Part shown: piece after piece, positions 9,352 to 18,720 of the stretch
Position numbering within the stretch: position 1 is the first letter of the stretch
How the letters are laid out: every line of letters starts with the position of its first letter
Assembly: GCA_002449535.1 (NCBI GenBank)
Contig: DJWZ01000124.1
Span: 1 to 46,018 of the forward strand
Length of the DNA stretch: 46,018 nt
Direction of reading: 5' to 3'
Origin: Prevotellaceae bacterium UBA7017
GTDB taxonomy: Bacteria; Bacteroidota; Bacteroidia; Bacteroidales; Bacteroidaceae
Made by a program: the position numbers and the translations under genes
Notes under the pieces: model-generated
Database searches by the model: none
Told to the model about the DNA's origin: nothing
What the model saw: only the letters and a program-made list of their open reading frames with translations

Positions 9352-10092
9352 TTGAATATCAAAAAAAAACATTACCTTTGTGGCGAAGTCACATTAATGG
9401 GCATTCTCAATGTCACGCCCGACTCTTTCTATGCTGCTTCTCGTAAGCAGAGTGATGAGGAAATACTTTCTCGTGCCAAAGAGATTCTCGCCCTTGGAGG
9501 TGATGGAGCGATAATAGATATTGGCGGATGTTCTACGCGACCAGGTAGCACCCCTGTTAGCGAAGAGGAGGAAATGCGTCGCGTGAGTCATGCTTTGGAA
9601 CTATTGCAGAAGGAATTTCCCGATGCGATGTATAGTGTTGACACCTTTCGTCCGGAGATAGCAAGGAAAATGGTTGAGGACTATGGCGTCTGCATCATCA
9701 ATGACATTTCCGGAAATGTTGCATGTGCCATACCGAATTCCTGTTATGTACTCACTTCAAGCGAGGCAGATATAGAGGCGATAATACGTGATTTCAAGAG
9801 GAAGATAGAGGAGATACACTCTTTGCATCCGTCCATAGACATAATACTGGATCCGGGCTTTGGCTTTGGAAAGACACGGAAGCAGGAGTATGATATACTA
9901 CTAAACTTATACAAGATAAAGCAGGCATTTCCCAATAATATGCTCCTCGTAGGTGTCAGTAGAAAGCGTATGATATACGAGATACTCGGAACTACACCAG
10001 AGAGCGATGCCACACTTGCAGGCACAAGGTTGATACATCACATCGCTATGCTTCAAGGGACTGATATAATTCGAACTCACGATTTACAATAG
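9352..10092 (+). CDS. folP: Dihydropteroate synthase
   Basis: A 246-residue TIM-barrel enzyme that joins p-aminobenzoate to the pterin pyrophosphate in folate synthesis. Signatures present: MGILNVTPDSFY (16-27), IDIGGCSTRPG (the pterin loop, Cys replacing the usual Glu or Ala), VDTFRPE, DPGFGFGKT, GVSRKRMI and RTHDLQ at the end. It is somewhat shorter than the usual 275-285. The start is TTG at 9352: an in-frame TAG lies at 9331 and no ATG occurs until Met16, which would remove the first barrel strand. Its stop abuts the cdaA ATG (TAGATG), so the pair is likely translationally coupled. Confidence 0.92.
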   Translation: MNIKKKHYLCGEVTLMGILNVTPDSFYAASRKQSDEEILSRAKEILALGGDGAIIDIGGCSTRPGSTPVSEEEEMRRVSHALELLQKEFPDAMYSVDTFRPEIARKMVEDYGVCIINDISGNVACAIPNSCYVLTSSEADIEAIIRDFKRKIEEIHSLHPSIDIILDPGFGFGKTRKQEYDILLNLYKIKQAFPNNMLLVGVSRKRMIYEILGTTPESDATLAGTRLIHHIAMLQGTDIIRTHDLQ

Positions 10093-10860
10093 ATGTTTTT
10101 TACTTTCGGCATAAAGGATGCTATTGACATATTGCTCGTCGCAATAGTGCTCTATTACGTCTATCGCTTCATGCGAGAGACAAGGACACTTAATATGTTC
10201 GTCGGTACTCTTACATTTATCGTGATATGGCTTTTTGTCAGTCGTGTGTTGGAGATGAAGATGATGGGTGCCCTGTTCGATAAATTCGTTGCTGTAGGTG
10301 CTCTCGCTGTTCTCATCCTCTTTCAGAAGGAAATCCGAAAATTCCTTTTCCGCATAGGAGAACGTCGTACTACAGGTTCATTCCTCGGATGGCTCGTTAA
10401 GAAGAGTAATGAGGATGATGCAGAAAGTCATGCCAACACAATGCCTATCGTAATGGCATGCATCAATATGGCACGTAATAAATGCGGAGCATTGATAGTG
10501 CTGGAACGTGAGAATCCTCTTAACGATATTGTCGAAACAGGCGATAAGATAGATGCTGCTGTAAATCAGCGCCTACTTGAGAATATATTCTTTAAGAATT
10601 CACCACTCCATGATGGGGCTGTGATAATCAGCAATAATCGTATCAAGGCAGCTGGTTGCATCCTTCCAGTAAGCCATAATCTGGATATACCCCGCGAGCT
10701 GGGCTTGCGTCATCGCTCTGCTATGGGAATCTCTCAACAGTCAGATGCTATAGCAATCGTGGTATCGGAAGAGACCGGACGCATTAGTGCTGCTGTGAAT
10801 GGTAACTTTCGCCTGCGCTTGTCTGCAGAAGAATTAGAAAAAATAATCAATTCAAAATAA
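10093..10860 (+). CDS. cdaA: Diadenylate cyclase CdaA (c-di-AMP synthase)
   Basis: A 255-residue membrane-anchored cyclase making c-di-AMP from two ATP. Hydrophobic segments at about 9-25, 36-50 and 64-78 form the N-terminal anchor. The DAC domain follows (about 110-250), with DGA at 174-176 (PLHDGAVI) and RHR at 206-208 (LGLRHRSA), both needed for catalysis. The residues upstream, QKEIRKFLFRIGE, are the typical helical linker. Coupling to folP is the same arrangement I know from other Bacteroidetes. No CdaR-like regulator is adjacent. c-di-AMP commonly governs osmotic and cell-wall homeostasis; the local target cannot be seen. Confidence 0.95.
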   Translation: MFFTFGIKDAIDILLVAIVLYYVYRFMRETRTLNMFVGTLTFIVIWLFVSRVLEMKMMGALFDKFVAVGALAVLILFQKEIRKFLFRIGERRTTGSFLGWLVKKSNEDDAESHANTMPIVMACINMARNKCGALIVLERENPLNDIVETGDKIDAAVNQRLLENIFFKNSPLHDGAVIISNNRIKAAGCILPVSHNLDIPRELGLRHRSAMGISQQSDAIAIVVSEETGRISAAVNGNFRLRLSAEELEKIINSK

Positions 10861-10879
10861 ATCAATACCAAAAATCATT

Positions 10880-11890
10880 ATGAGTTTAATCGAAAAAATC
10901 ATTGCTCGCGCTAAGGCAAACAAACAGCGCATCGTACTCCCTGAGGCAGAAGAAGAACGCACTCTTTGTGCTGCTGATCAGGTTTTGGCACAGGATATTG
11001 CTGATCTTATCCTAATCGGTAATCCTGCAAAGGTAAATGCTCTCGCAGAGAAGCATGGCTTGAAGAATATTGGTAAGGCAACCCTCATTGACCCAGAGAA
11101 CTATGAGCGTTCAGAGGAGTTGGCACAGTTACTTTTCCAACTGCGTCAGAAGAAGGGCGTGACAATAGAGAAAGCCCGCGAATTGGTAAAAAATCCTCTC
11201 TATCTTGGATGTATGATTATTAAGACAGAGGGAGCTGATGGTCAGATTTCTGGTGCTCTTTCTACTACTGGTGACACTCTTCGTCCAGCGTTGCAGATTA
11301 TCAAGACAGCGCCTGGCATCACATGTGTTTCTGGCGCAATGCTTATGATTACTGATAAGCCAGAGTATGGCGAAGATGGTGTCCTTGTCTTTGCTGATGT
11401 AGCTGTAACGCCAATGCCTGATGCACAGCAGTTGGGACAGATTGCCGTTTGTGCTGCCCAGACAGCCAAGAGTGTTGCCGGCTTCGCAGAGCCTCGTGTT
11501 GCAATGTGCTCTTTCTCTACAAAGGGAAGTGCCGGCCATGAGGTCGTTGATAAGGTTATTGAGGCTACTGCTGTAGCAAAGCAGCTTGACCCAACACTTA
11601 AGATTGATGGTGAACTTCAGGCAGATGCAGCTCTCGTACCTGGCGTAGGTGCAAAGAAGGCTCCTGGCTCAGAAATTGCTGGTAAGGCAAATGTGCTTGT
11701 ATTCCCTAACCTCGAAGTTGGTAATATCGGTTATAAACTTGTACAGCGTCTTGCTGGCGCACAGGCTCTCGGTCCAATCCTTCAGGGTATAGCACGCCCG
11801 GTAAACGACCTTTCTCGCGGCTGTTCGGTAGAGGATATTGTGAACCTCGTGGCTATCACGGCATGTCAGGCAATGGATGCAAAAAAGTGA
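10880..11890 (+). CDS. pta: Phosphate acetyltransferase
   Basis: A 336-residue single-domain Pta, converting acetyl-CoA and phosphate to acetyl phosphate. It lacks the N-terminal DRTGG/CobB-like extension of the long enterobacterial form. Recognisable parts: RIVLPEAEEERTL near the start, ISGALSTTGDTLRPALQ, and the C-terminal PVNDLSRGCSVEDIVN motif. It starts 19 nt after cdaA and precedes ackA by 33 nt, forming the standard acetate-producing, ATP-yielding pair. Codon choice is strongly biased, as in ackA, consistent with high expression. Confidence 0.96.
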   Translation: MSLIEKIIARAKANKQRIVLPEAEEERTLCAADQVLAQDIADLILIGNPAKVNALAEKHGLKNIGKATLIDPENYERSEELAQLLFQLRQKKGVTIEKARELVKNPLYLGCMIIKTEGADGQISGALSTTGDTLRPALQIIKTAPGITCVSGAMLMITDKPEYGEDGVLVFADVAVTPMPDAQQLGQIAVCAAQTAKSVAGFAEPRVAMCSFSTKGSAGHEVVDKVIEATAVAKQLDPTLKIDGELQADAALVPGVGAKKAPGSEIAGKANVLVFPNLEVGNIGYKLVQRLAGAQALGPILQGIARPVNDLSRGCSVEDIVNLVAITACQAMDAKK

Positions 11891-11923
11891 AGTTTAACGT
11901 TCAGAGTTTAAAGTATAAAAATT

Positions 11924-13117
11924 ATGAAGATACTTGTATTAAATTGCGGTTCATCCTCTATTAAGTACGCATTGTATAATATGGATGACAAGAGTGTTAT
12001 GACCAGTGGCGGTGCCGAGAGAGTAGGCCTTGACGGTGCTTTTGTAAAGGTAAAACTGCCAAATGGTGAGAAGAAACAGATTATGCACGATATCCCTGAG
12101 CATACTGAAGGCGTGAAGTTTATTTTCTCACTTCTTACCGACCCAGAGATTGGTGTCATAAAATCCCTTGATGAGATAAATGCTGTAGGTCATCGTATGG
12201 TGCATGGTGGAGAGAAGTTTACGGAATCTGTAGTCATTACTCCAGAGGTGATAAAGGCTTTTGAAGCTGTTTCAGACCTCGCTCCTCTACATAACCCAGC
12301 AAATATGAAGGGTGTAAATGCTGTATCAGAATTGATGCCAGGTCTGCCACAGGTGGGTGTCTTCGATACTGCTTTCCATCAGACAATGCCGGCAAAGGCA
12401 TATATGTATGCTGTTCCTTATGAGTTGTATGAGAAGTATGGTGTTCGCCGTTATGGTTTCCACGGAACTTCACATCGCTATGTTTCAAAGCGTGCTTGCG
12501 ACTTCCTCGGAATTCCTCAGCAGGGCTGCAAGATGATTACCGCACACATCGGCAATGGTGGCTCTCTTGCTGCTGTTGTTGATGGCAAGTGTGTTGATAC
12601 CACGATGGGGCTTACTCCTCTTGAGGGCGTTATGATGGGCACTCGCTCTGGCGATATCGATGGTGGTGCTGTCACCTTTATTCAGAAGAAACTAAACCTT
12701 GATGCCGATGGTATCAGCAATCTGCTGAACAAAAAGTCTGGTGTTCAGGGACTTTGCGGCTATTCTGATATGCGTGACGTAGAGTCTGCTGCCAAGAGTG
12801 GTGACCAGAAGGCAAAGGTGGCACAGGAGTCATATTTCTATCGCATTAAGAAGTATATCGGTGCTTATGCTGCTGCTATGGGCGGCTGCGACGTTCTCGT
12901 ATTCACAGCCGGAGTAGGTGAGAACCAGACTTCTATGCGTGAGGCGACCTGCGAAGGTCTTGAGTTCATGGGAATCAAGATTGACAAAGCTGTCAATGCT
13001 ACAGTTCGTGGTAAGGAAGCTGTCATCTCTACGCCAGATTCAAAGGTAAAGGTTGTTGTCATCCCAACCGATGAAGAACTGATGATTGCTACAGATACTA
13101 TGGCATTAGTGAAGTAG
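11924..13117 (+). CDS. ackA: Acetate kinase
   Basis: A 397-residue ASKHA-fold kinase that turns acetyl phosphate and ADP into acetate and ATP. Motifs: LNCGSSSIKY at the N-terminus (phosphate 1 loop), GHRMVHGG, FDTAFHQTMP, FHGTSHRYVS, HIGNGGSLAAV and FTAGVGENQ. Length is typical. It ends the pta-ackA unit and is followed by a strong hairpin at 13133. Together with the CoA-transferase at 40325 this gives the cell two routes of acetate metabolism. Confidence 0.97.
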   Translation: MKILVLNCGSSSIKYALYNMDDKSVMTSGGAERVGLDGAFVKVKLPNGEKKQIMHDIPEHTEGVKFIFSLLTDPEIGVIKSLDEINAVGHRMVHGGEKFTESVVITPEVIKAFEAVSDLAPLHNPANMKGVNAVSELMPGLPQVGVFDTAFHQTMPAKAYMYAVPYELYEKYGVRRYGFHGTSHRYVSKRACDFLGIPQQGCKMITAHIGNGGSLAAVVDGKCVDTTMGLTPLEGVMMGTRSGDIDGGAVTFIQKKLNLDADGISNLLNKKSGVQGLCGYSDMRDVESAAKSGDQKAKVAQESYFYRIKKYIGAYAAAMGGCDVLVFTAGVGENQTSMREATCEGLEFMGIKIDKAVNATVRGKEAVISTPDSKVKVVVIPTDEELMIATDTMALVK

Positions 13118-13132
13118 TACGACTATTCTTAT

Positions 13133-13171
13133 GCGGGGTTTGCTATCGCGTTAAGCGTAGCAAGCCGCCGC
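13133..13171 (+). terminator. Hairpin downstream of ackA
   Basis: GGTTTGCTA (13137 on) pairs with TAGCAAGCC (13158 on) with one G-U pair, extended inward by CGC/GCG around a GTTAA loop and outward by GCG/CGC. It is the strongest stem in the 99-nt ackA to 13217 gap. There is no T-run after it, so it may be a factor-assisted terminator or an RNA-stabilising 3' structure. Confidence 0.55.
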
Positions 13172-13216
13172 TATCAACATATATATTCCTAAATTATTAA
13201 CTAAAACAAAAAAACT

Positions 13217-16200
13217 ATGAAAAAATTATTACTGAGGAAAATGCTCTTCGTAGTAGCATTGCTCTGCGTTGGGCAAAGTGCGTGGGCTTATAGTCCTACG
13301 TTAAAGGAAGATTTGTCTGTAGCAGGATATGTAACAAAAGCCTACTATGACATTGCATCCACTAATGTTGATGACATGTGTCCTACATCGGGAGATTTCC
13401 GTTATCGAGGCAGCGGTTATGGTTTGTATAATTTTGGAAGTGGTAATCGTGGCGCAGATGTTGCACTTGCATTTGCAGAAGATGACATCGTTATCTTTGA
13501 ATTTCAGGATAGTCAAGGTAGAGGTGTTACAATAAACTCTGTAGGAAATTGTACAAAGGATGCAACTTTGTCATCTTCTACTGGCTACTTGGTATTTAAA
13601 GCTGATGCCGCAGCTGGTGCAACAACCAGTATTAATGTTGGTCGTGCAGGATGTATTATCGCTATTCTTGTAATGGAGAAGGACAATAGTGTTGAAACTG
13701 CTGATTACACAATCAACTATCTCCTGAATGGTGAAGGCGAGCCTGTAAAAACCTCTACTGGCACTCTGGCAGTCGGCTCAATAGTAAACACAGACGCAAC
13801 ATTCTTTGTTGATGATGTAAAGTATTTCCGTGCTGACGGTCAGACCGAAAGCATTACGATAGCATCAGGTGATAATAAATATAATGTAAATGTACGTCTG
13901 GCAGCAACATATAATTATTCTCTCCAGAGCAGCCTTGGCGGGACACTTGCAAGTGGTACGGGTCTTGAAGGTGAGACTGTCAGAGTAGGTTATCCTCGTT
14001 ATCAACTTCAGGATGGTGTGCTCTATGAGGCAGACGCCACTAATAAGGAATATCGCAAGTCAATAGAACTTTCTGAAGACAACGCAAGCGTGACTGTAAC
14101 TTACAATGTTAAGGAAGGTGTTGAAAATGTTGTTTTCTGTGCAGATGGTGAGAATATTGACGGCATGACTGTGAGTACAGCAGGAAACGTACCTGTTCGT
14201 GCTTCCCAGGGTAAGGCAAGTGTTGCTTCAGAGGACGTTACAATAACGACCCTGCCTGCAGGTAAGTATGTTCTTCATGTCGGAGCCTTCACTTCAAAAT
14301 CAAGTGAACAGAAGATATATATCGGATATGGCGAGACGCAGTATGCTTTCGCTTCAAGCAGTAACTTGAATGAGTCTGCTTCTGAAGAATTTACGCTTAC
14401 AGAAGAAAATGATATTAAGTATTTCGGAACTGCAAGTTCTACAGATGCCCAGTTCGACTATATCTATATCGTTAAGACTGGCGACTATGTCGCTCCTGCT
14501 AAGGAAGACATCGTTTACACAGCTCCTGAAGGTATTGAAGGTCTTGTTGCCAACGGCGAGGCACAGGCTCTCATAACAGCCGGTACTGTAGAAGAAGGCG
14601 GTGAGATGCAGTATTCTCTCGATGGTGAGAACTTCAGCACAGAGATACCTACAGCTACAGAGGCTAAGAAATATACGGTATATTACAGAATCGTAGCAGA
14701 TGACACACATAACGATGTTGCTGCACAGGAAATATTTGTTACTATCATTACTGCAGAACTGGATGCTGCTAAGAAGGAACTTGTGGCTGCTATTGAAGCA
14801 GCTAAGGCTATTGACACAGAAGGTAAGAATGGTGCAGAGGATCTCGCTGCTGCAATTACTGCTGCTGAGGGTGCCATCTTTGCTGATGATGTAACAGTAT
14901 CAGTTGTCAATACTGCAAAGGAAAATCTTGCTGCTGCTGTTGTCGCATTCGAAGAGGCTAATAAGGTGGCTTATGACATAAACGTTGCTGAAGGTATTGT
15001 AGGCGGTACTGTTGAAGTATCTTCTACATCTGCAAAGGCTGGCGAAGAAGTTTCTATCACAGCTACTCCTGCCGAGGGCTATGAGCTCGCAAGCGTATCA
15101 GTTACTGGCGTAAACTCTAATCAGGCTGTTGCAGTAGCTGATGGTAAGTTCACAATGCCAGAAGATGCAGTTACAGTAAGTGCAACATTCAAGAAGAAGG
15201 CTATCTATATTGAAACAGACCTTACCAGTCAGTTCTCTGCTTTGACAAATTGGCAAAATTGGACAGGTGCAACAGGCTTTACAGCAACCAATTTCTGTCC
15301 TGCCGTTGCTATTAATGACGGAACTACCAAGCAGGTATGTGAAAAGTATGAAGGTACTTGTGCAACTACAGGCGATGTATTCTATCAGACAATAACAGGT
15401 CTTGCTGCTGGTACATATAAGATTGAACTTTATGGTGGTGCTGCATACACATTCGGTCGTGGCTTCTCTTCTGAGGCATTCTCTGAAGGTAATTGGAACG
15501 CTGGTGACAAGATTGAGCCAAGCGCAGAGGTTTCTACTGGTGTAGTTCTTTCTGCTACAACTTCTGAAGGTACATACGGAGGCGAAATTCCAATTTACTA
15601 TGCTACGAACTTCCCAGACGGTGCTGCTACCGTAACCCTCGATGGTGTTAAGGTTGGTGCTAACGGTGAGTTGAGAATAGGTATGTCTAAGACCTCTCAG
15701 TCAACCAACTGGCACGTTGTTCAGCTGAAGGGCGTAACGGCTCAGGTTGATGCAATCGAACTGCATGCTGTCACACTGGCATCTGCTCAGGCTGCTCTGT
15801 CTGCAGAGGTGAATGCAGTAGTAGTTGGTGAAGAGAAGACTGCTTTGGAGGCTGCTATTGCAAACAATTCAGAAGTAACAGAACTGACAGCCGAGGCTTA
15901 CGAGACAGCTATCAATGCTTTGAAGGCTGCAACGAATGCCTTTACTTCTGCTCGTGAAGCTTATGCTGCTCTGGCTGCTACAAAGGAGACTCTTGTAGGA
16001 TATGCAGAGAAGTATGTATATGCAAGTGCAGAGAAGACTGCTGCCGTTACTGCTGCTGCAGAGGGTGAGCCTACATCTACTGCTGATGCTACTTCTAAGA
16101 ATGCGAACTTGATTACTGCTCTGCGTGCTATGGCAGAATCTCATGCCAATGCAGAAGGCGTAGAGGGTGCAGAAGCTATTGCAATCACCAACCCATCTGC

Positions 16201-17326
16201 TGAAGACAGCACGAATGGCTGGACTACAGTCAAGGGTGAAGACTCGGGCGGTTCTATCAACATCCTGGAAAATGAGCCTTGGACAAGTGCCGATGGTAGT
16301 ACAGCACACAAGTACTTCGATGGCGGTGACTGGGGCGCATCTGCATGGGATGTTTCTCTGACTCAGAATGTTGAACTTGCTGCTGGTAAGTATATGCTCA
16401 GCGCAATAGGTCGCGCATCTGGTGATGTCGCTTTGACCGTCTTTGCTGGTGAAAGCAAGACAACAATGCCTTCTATCGGTGCTGCCGGTGGCTTATTCGA
16501 CAGAGGCTGGAACATTTCTTCTGTAGAGTTTGAGGTAGAAGCTAAGTCGGCTGTTACTATCGGTGTACAGGGTGTGACAAACGTTATTCATAACTGGATG
16601 TCATTCTCAGACTTCAAGTTGGTTCTTATCGAGAGCCATGCTATAAAGGATGCTAAGGCTGAATTGCTCGAAGCAATCAACGAGGCTAAGGCTATCGATA
16701 CAGAGTACAAGGACGGTGCTGAGGAACTCGCTGCTGCAATCACTGCTGCTGAGGGCGTTTATAATAACGCAGAGGCAACCGTTGAAGGCGTAAATACTGC
16801 AAAGAGCGATCTCGCTGCTGCTGTTGCTGCATTCAATACGGCTAATGCTAAGTACTCTGCACTGACTTACACAATTATCGGTCAGAGCTCTATCAAGGCT
16901 ACTATCAAGAAGGGTAAGGCTGTTCTCGACATTATCCCAGAAGAGGGATGGGCTGTTTCTGAACTCAACGTTAACGGTGAGGATGCTTTAGAGCAGCTGG
17001 CTGACAACAAGCTTGTTGTTAATGTTGATGCAGACGCTACATTGGTAGAGGTTACCTTCGGATGGGCTGATGCTGAGAATATGTACGAAGAAGATGAGGT
17101 TACAGGCATTGCAAATATTGCTGACGAAGGCATAAGGGTTTATGCTCAGGGCAATCAGATTTGTGTTGAAGGTGCTGCTGGAAAGATCGTAAGAGTATAT
17201 ACTCTCTACGGTTCGCTCCTCAATACTGCTACACCTTCTGAGAACAAGGTTGCCAAGTTCTCTGTAGCTGCTGGTACTTATTTAGTACAGGTTGGTAATA
17301 AGGCTGCAAAGATTTCCGTGAAGTAA
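13217..17326 (+). CDS. Giant secreted repeat protein with FIVAR-like repeats and C-terminal sorting-like domain
   Basis: A 1369-residue exported protein of unknown function. The signal peptide is MKKLLLRKM plus a hydrophobic stretch ending QSAWA (cleavage near 25). After CBM-like and Ig-like regions, residues 515-585 form an Ala-rich helical FIVAR-like repeat. This is repeated at 1141-1213 (shared KAIDTE.K.GAE.LAAAITAAEG), with a looser helical region at about 855-985. Residues 586-663 resemble an InlB/bacterial B-repeat (GYELASVSVTG). Beta-rich sugar-binding-like modules lie at about 664-850 and 988-1138. The end (about 1300-1369), with YGSLL and GTYLVQVGNKAAKISVK, looks like a type IX secretion sorting domain. 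Inferred role: highly expressed, cell-attached glycan binding. No catalytic motif was seen. Confidence 0.85.
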   Translation: MKKLLLRKMLFVVALLCVGQSAWAYSPTLKEDLSVAGYVTKAYYDIASTNVDDMCPTSGDFRYRGSGYGLYNFGSGNRGADVALAFAEDDIVIFEFQDSQGRGVTINSVGNCTKDATLSSSTGYLVFKADAAAGATTSINVGRAGCIIAILVMEKDNSVETADYTINYLLNGEGEPVKTSTGTLAVGSIVNTDATFFVDDVKYFRADGQTESITIASGDNKYNVNVRLAATYNYSLQSSLGGTLASGTGLEGETVRVGYPRYQLQDGVLYEADATNKEYRKSIELSEDNASVTVTYNVKEGVENVVFCADGENIDGMTVSTAGNVPVRASQGKASVASEDVTITTLPAGKYVLHVGAFTSKSSEQKIYIGYGETQYAFASSSNLNESASEEFTLTEENDIKYFGTASSTDAQFDYIYIVKTGDYVAPAKEDIVYTAPEGIEGLVANGEAQALITAGTVEEGGEMQYSLDGENFSTEIPTATEAKKYTVYYRIVADDTHNDVAAQEIFVTIITAELDAAKKELVAAIEAAKAIDTEGKNGAEDLAAAITAAEGAIFADDVTVSVVNTAKENLAAAVVAFEEANKVAYDINVAEGIVGGTVEVSSTSAKAGEEVSITATPAEGYELASVSVTGVNSNQAVAVADGKFTMPEDAVTVSATFKKKAIYIETDLTSQFSALTNWQNWTGATGFTATNFCPAVAINDGTTKQVCEKYEGTCATTGDVFYQTITGLAAGTYKIELYGGAAYTFGRGFSSEAFSEGNWNAGDKIEPSAEVSTGVVLSATTSEGTYGGEIPIYYATNFPDGAATVTLDGVKVGANGELRIGMSKTSQSTNWHVVQLKGVTAQVDAIELHAVTLASAQAALSAEVNAVVVGEEKTALEAAIANNSEVTELTAEAYETAINALKAATNAFTSAREAYAALAATKETLVGYAEKYVYASAEKTAAVTAAAEGEPTSTADATSKNANLITALRAMAESHANAEGVEGAEAIAITNPSAEDSTNGWTTVKGEDSGGSINILENEPWTSADGSTAHKYFDGGDWGASAWDVSLTQNVELAAGKYMLSAIGRASGDVALTVFAGESKTTMPSIGAAGGLFDRGWNISSVEFEVEAKSAVTIGVQGVTNVIHNWMSFSDFKLVLIESHAIKDAKAELLEAINEAKAIDTEYKDGAEELAAAITAAEGVYNNAEATVEGVNTAKSDLAAAVAAFNTANAKYSALTYTIIGQSSIKATIKKGKAVLDIIPEEGWAVSELNVNGEDALEQLADNKLVVNVDADATLVEVTFGWADAENMYEEDEVTGIANIADEGIRVYAQGNQICVEGAAGKIVRVYTLYGSLLNTATPSENKVAKFSVAAGTYLVQVGNKAAKISVK

Positions 17327-17349
17327 GTCTTTGTAAACATAAAAAGATT

Positions 17350-17382
17350 GAGGGCGCCTCGAACTGAGACGCCCTCTTTTTT
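17350..17382. terminator. Bidirectional intrinsic terminator
   Basis: GAGGGCG and CGCCCTC (17350-17356 and 17370-17376) form the stem of a G/C-rich hairpin whose inner part is CTC/GAG around a short loop. Six T follow on the plus strand (17377-17382), and the AAAAAG before the stem gives a T-rich tract on the minus strand. It lies exactly between two convergent genes and touches the AraC stop codon. Confidence 0.88.
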
Positions 17383-18301
17383 ACTCTTCACTTTCGCTTC
17401 TGCGGCTTATCTGGCGATATTGTGTTGCTGTCATTCCTTTAAGTTTCTTAAAGGTGCGCGAGAAGTATTGTCCTTCTCCGAATCCCATTCGCATTGCAAT
17501 CTCCACGATGCTTTCGTTAGTGTTTTTCAGCAGCAGACAGGCACGGTTTACTTTCATTCTCATGAAGTATTCCTTTGGTGCCATTCCCATCTCATGCGTG
17601 AAGCTATGTGTAAAGTGGCTGCGGCTGTATCCGCATTTTGCTGCCAGTTCTGTAATGGAGAGTGTTTTGTCAATGTGTTCAGACATGTATGAGATAGCGA
17701 TATGTACGAAGTTGTCGGCTGGCTTACGTCGGTTTGTTGACTCTGCATACAAATCTACGTATGTAAAGGTTGCCATCAGGTGATGGAAACAATGACTTGC
17801 ATACGCCATGCGGTTCAGGCTTCGTCCGTTGCCTATCATGAAGTATATCTCTTCAAACAATTCGGTACGATAAAAGGCGTGTGGTTCTACGTCTGTTTTT
17901 ACTTTCTTTGGCACTTGCTGGTCTTGACACAGCAGGTGTGCCTTTGTGCCTGAGAAGAATGCCCAATATATTGACCAGGGTTCTTTGTCGTCTGCTCCGT
18001 AGGAATAGGATGCTCCTTGTGGTATTATGACGAAGTCGTCAGGCTGGATTATGTATTTGGGACCATTATCTATTTCTACCCATCCCTTGCCTTCCTTGCA
18101 GAATATAAGCACATTGTCATTATTACCAGCTTCGCGACTGGTATGATGATATTGTGCCTCCGGGAAATATCCGATGGCTGTTATGTAGAGGTCGGAGATA
18201 ATCGGGTCTGTAGCTGCTGTCTGTACCATCTCGGATGGTATTACGATATAGCGTTCACCTATAAAACCTGATTTCTTTTTTGGGTTTAGTGTTGTTGACA
18301 T
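17381..18301 (-). CDS. AraC-family transcriptional regulator with cupin sensor domain
   Basis: A 306-residue regulator. The N-terminal half (about 45-150) is an AraC arabinose-binding-like cupin (GKGWVEIDNGP, DDFVIIPQGASYSYG). The C-terminal 100 residues hold two helix-turn-helix motifs (LSITELAAKCGYSRSHFTHSF and IVEIAMRMGFGEGQYFSRTF, the second with the classic GF.....F.R.FKK pattern). Such proteins usually activate carbohydrate genes on sugar binding; the ligand is not evident. I place the start at ATG 18301 (MSTTLNPKKK). A longer reading from TTG 18325 would begin inside the -7 promoter box at 18323-18330. It converges on the giant surface protein and is divergent from the surface-glycan genes. 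Confidence 0.92.
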   Translation of the reverse strand: MSTTLNPKKKSGFIGERYIVIPSEMVQTAATDPIISDLYITAIGYFPEAQYHHTSREAGNNDNVLIFCKEGKGWVEIDNGPKYIIQPDDFVIIPQGASYSYGADDKEPWSIYWAFFSGTKAHLLCQDQQVPKKVKTDVEPHAFYRTELFEEIYFMIGNGRSLNRMAYASHCFHHLMATFTYVDLYAESTNRRKPADNFVHIAISYMSEHIDKTLSITELAAKCGYSRSHFTHSFTHEMGMAPKEYFMRMKVNRACLLLKNTNESIVEIAMRMGFGEGQYFSRTFKKLKGMTATQYRQISRRSESEE

Positions 18302-18322
18302 ATAGTAGTCTATATCTTGGTG

Positions 18323-18330
18323 CAAAATTA
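18323..18330 (-). promoter_or_regulatory. -7 box (TAATTTTG) for the AraC gene
   Basis: Read on the minus strand, TAATTTTG followed by CACC matches TAnnTTTG. An ATTG lies about 18 nt upstream as a possible -33 element. The predicted transcript would start only about 15 nt before ATG 18301, and this settles the start choice. Confidence 0.65.
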
Positions 18331-18562
18331 ATCAAAATTTCTCAAATACAATGAATTTGTGCAGAAAAATCACCTTTTTATACAATTATCCACGCATAAA
18401 AACCTTAAATGACGTGGTTTGATGTAAAAAAATGGTGGTAGATAGCTCTAAAGTTCTAACAATCAGATTGGTCAATGTGATTCCTGCATTTTTTGCAAGA
18501 ACATGGGTTTAAATTTATATGCTTGGTAGTGGATTTTTTCTTCCTCCCCAGAGGATTTTATG

Positions 18563-18646
18563 TTCAAGAGCTTGAAACACCTGTCCAAGGGCTTTGTACA
18601 GTAGTTTAAGGGCTCTGAACATAAGTTCAAGGGCTTTGAATATAAA
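18563..18646. repeat. Four-unit 21-bp tandem array
   Basis: Units at 18563, 18584, 18605 and 18626, each 21 bp, share (T)TCAAGGGCTTTGAA-like cores. Unit one has perfect dyad arms TTCAAG and CTTGAA, and unit four has TTCAA and TTGAA. A 9-bp inverted repeat (GGATTTTAT at 18553-18561, ATAAAATCC at 18642-18650) brackets the array, with a further CCTC/GAGG pair outside. The 21-bp spacing is two helical turns. Confidence 0.85.
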
Positions 18647-18667
18647 ATCCACTGAGGAGAAAATAAT

Positions 18668-18705
18668 TTTTCCTCGATAGGTAAACAAATGTTTATCGAG
18701 GAAAA
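18668..18705. repeat. Perfect 12-bp inverted repeat
   Basis: TTTTCCTCGATA (18668-18679) and TATCGAGGAAAA (18694-18705) are exact inverted copies around a 14-nt spacer. The spacer contains TAAAC, which can pair alternatively with GTTTA. It lies just upstream of the promoter at 18721, so it is outside that transcript. It could be a protein site or a terminator for upstream transcription. Confidence 0.85.
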
Positions 18706-18720
18706 TAAATTCTTGATTTC

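Noticed and set aside
18302..18325. Longer AraC protein from TTG 18325
   Set aside because: That codon is part of the TAATTTTG promoter box, and ATG 18301 is available.
18563..18646. CRISPR-like array
   Set aside because: The 21-bp units are directly adjacent with no unique spacers, and no cas genes are present.
18553..18650. Invertible capsule-type promoter
   Set aside because: The 9-bp flanking arms are short, no promoter lies between them, and no invertase gene is nearby.
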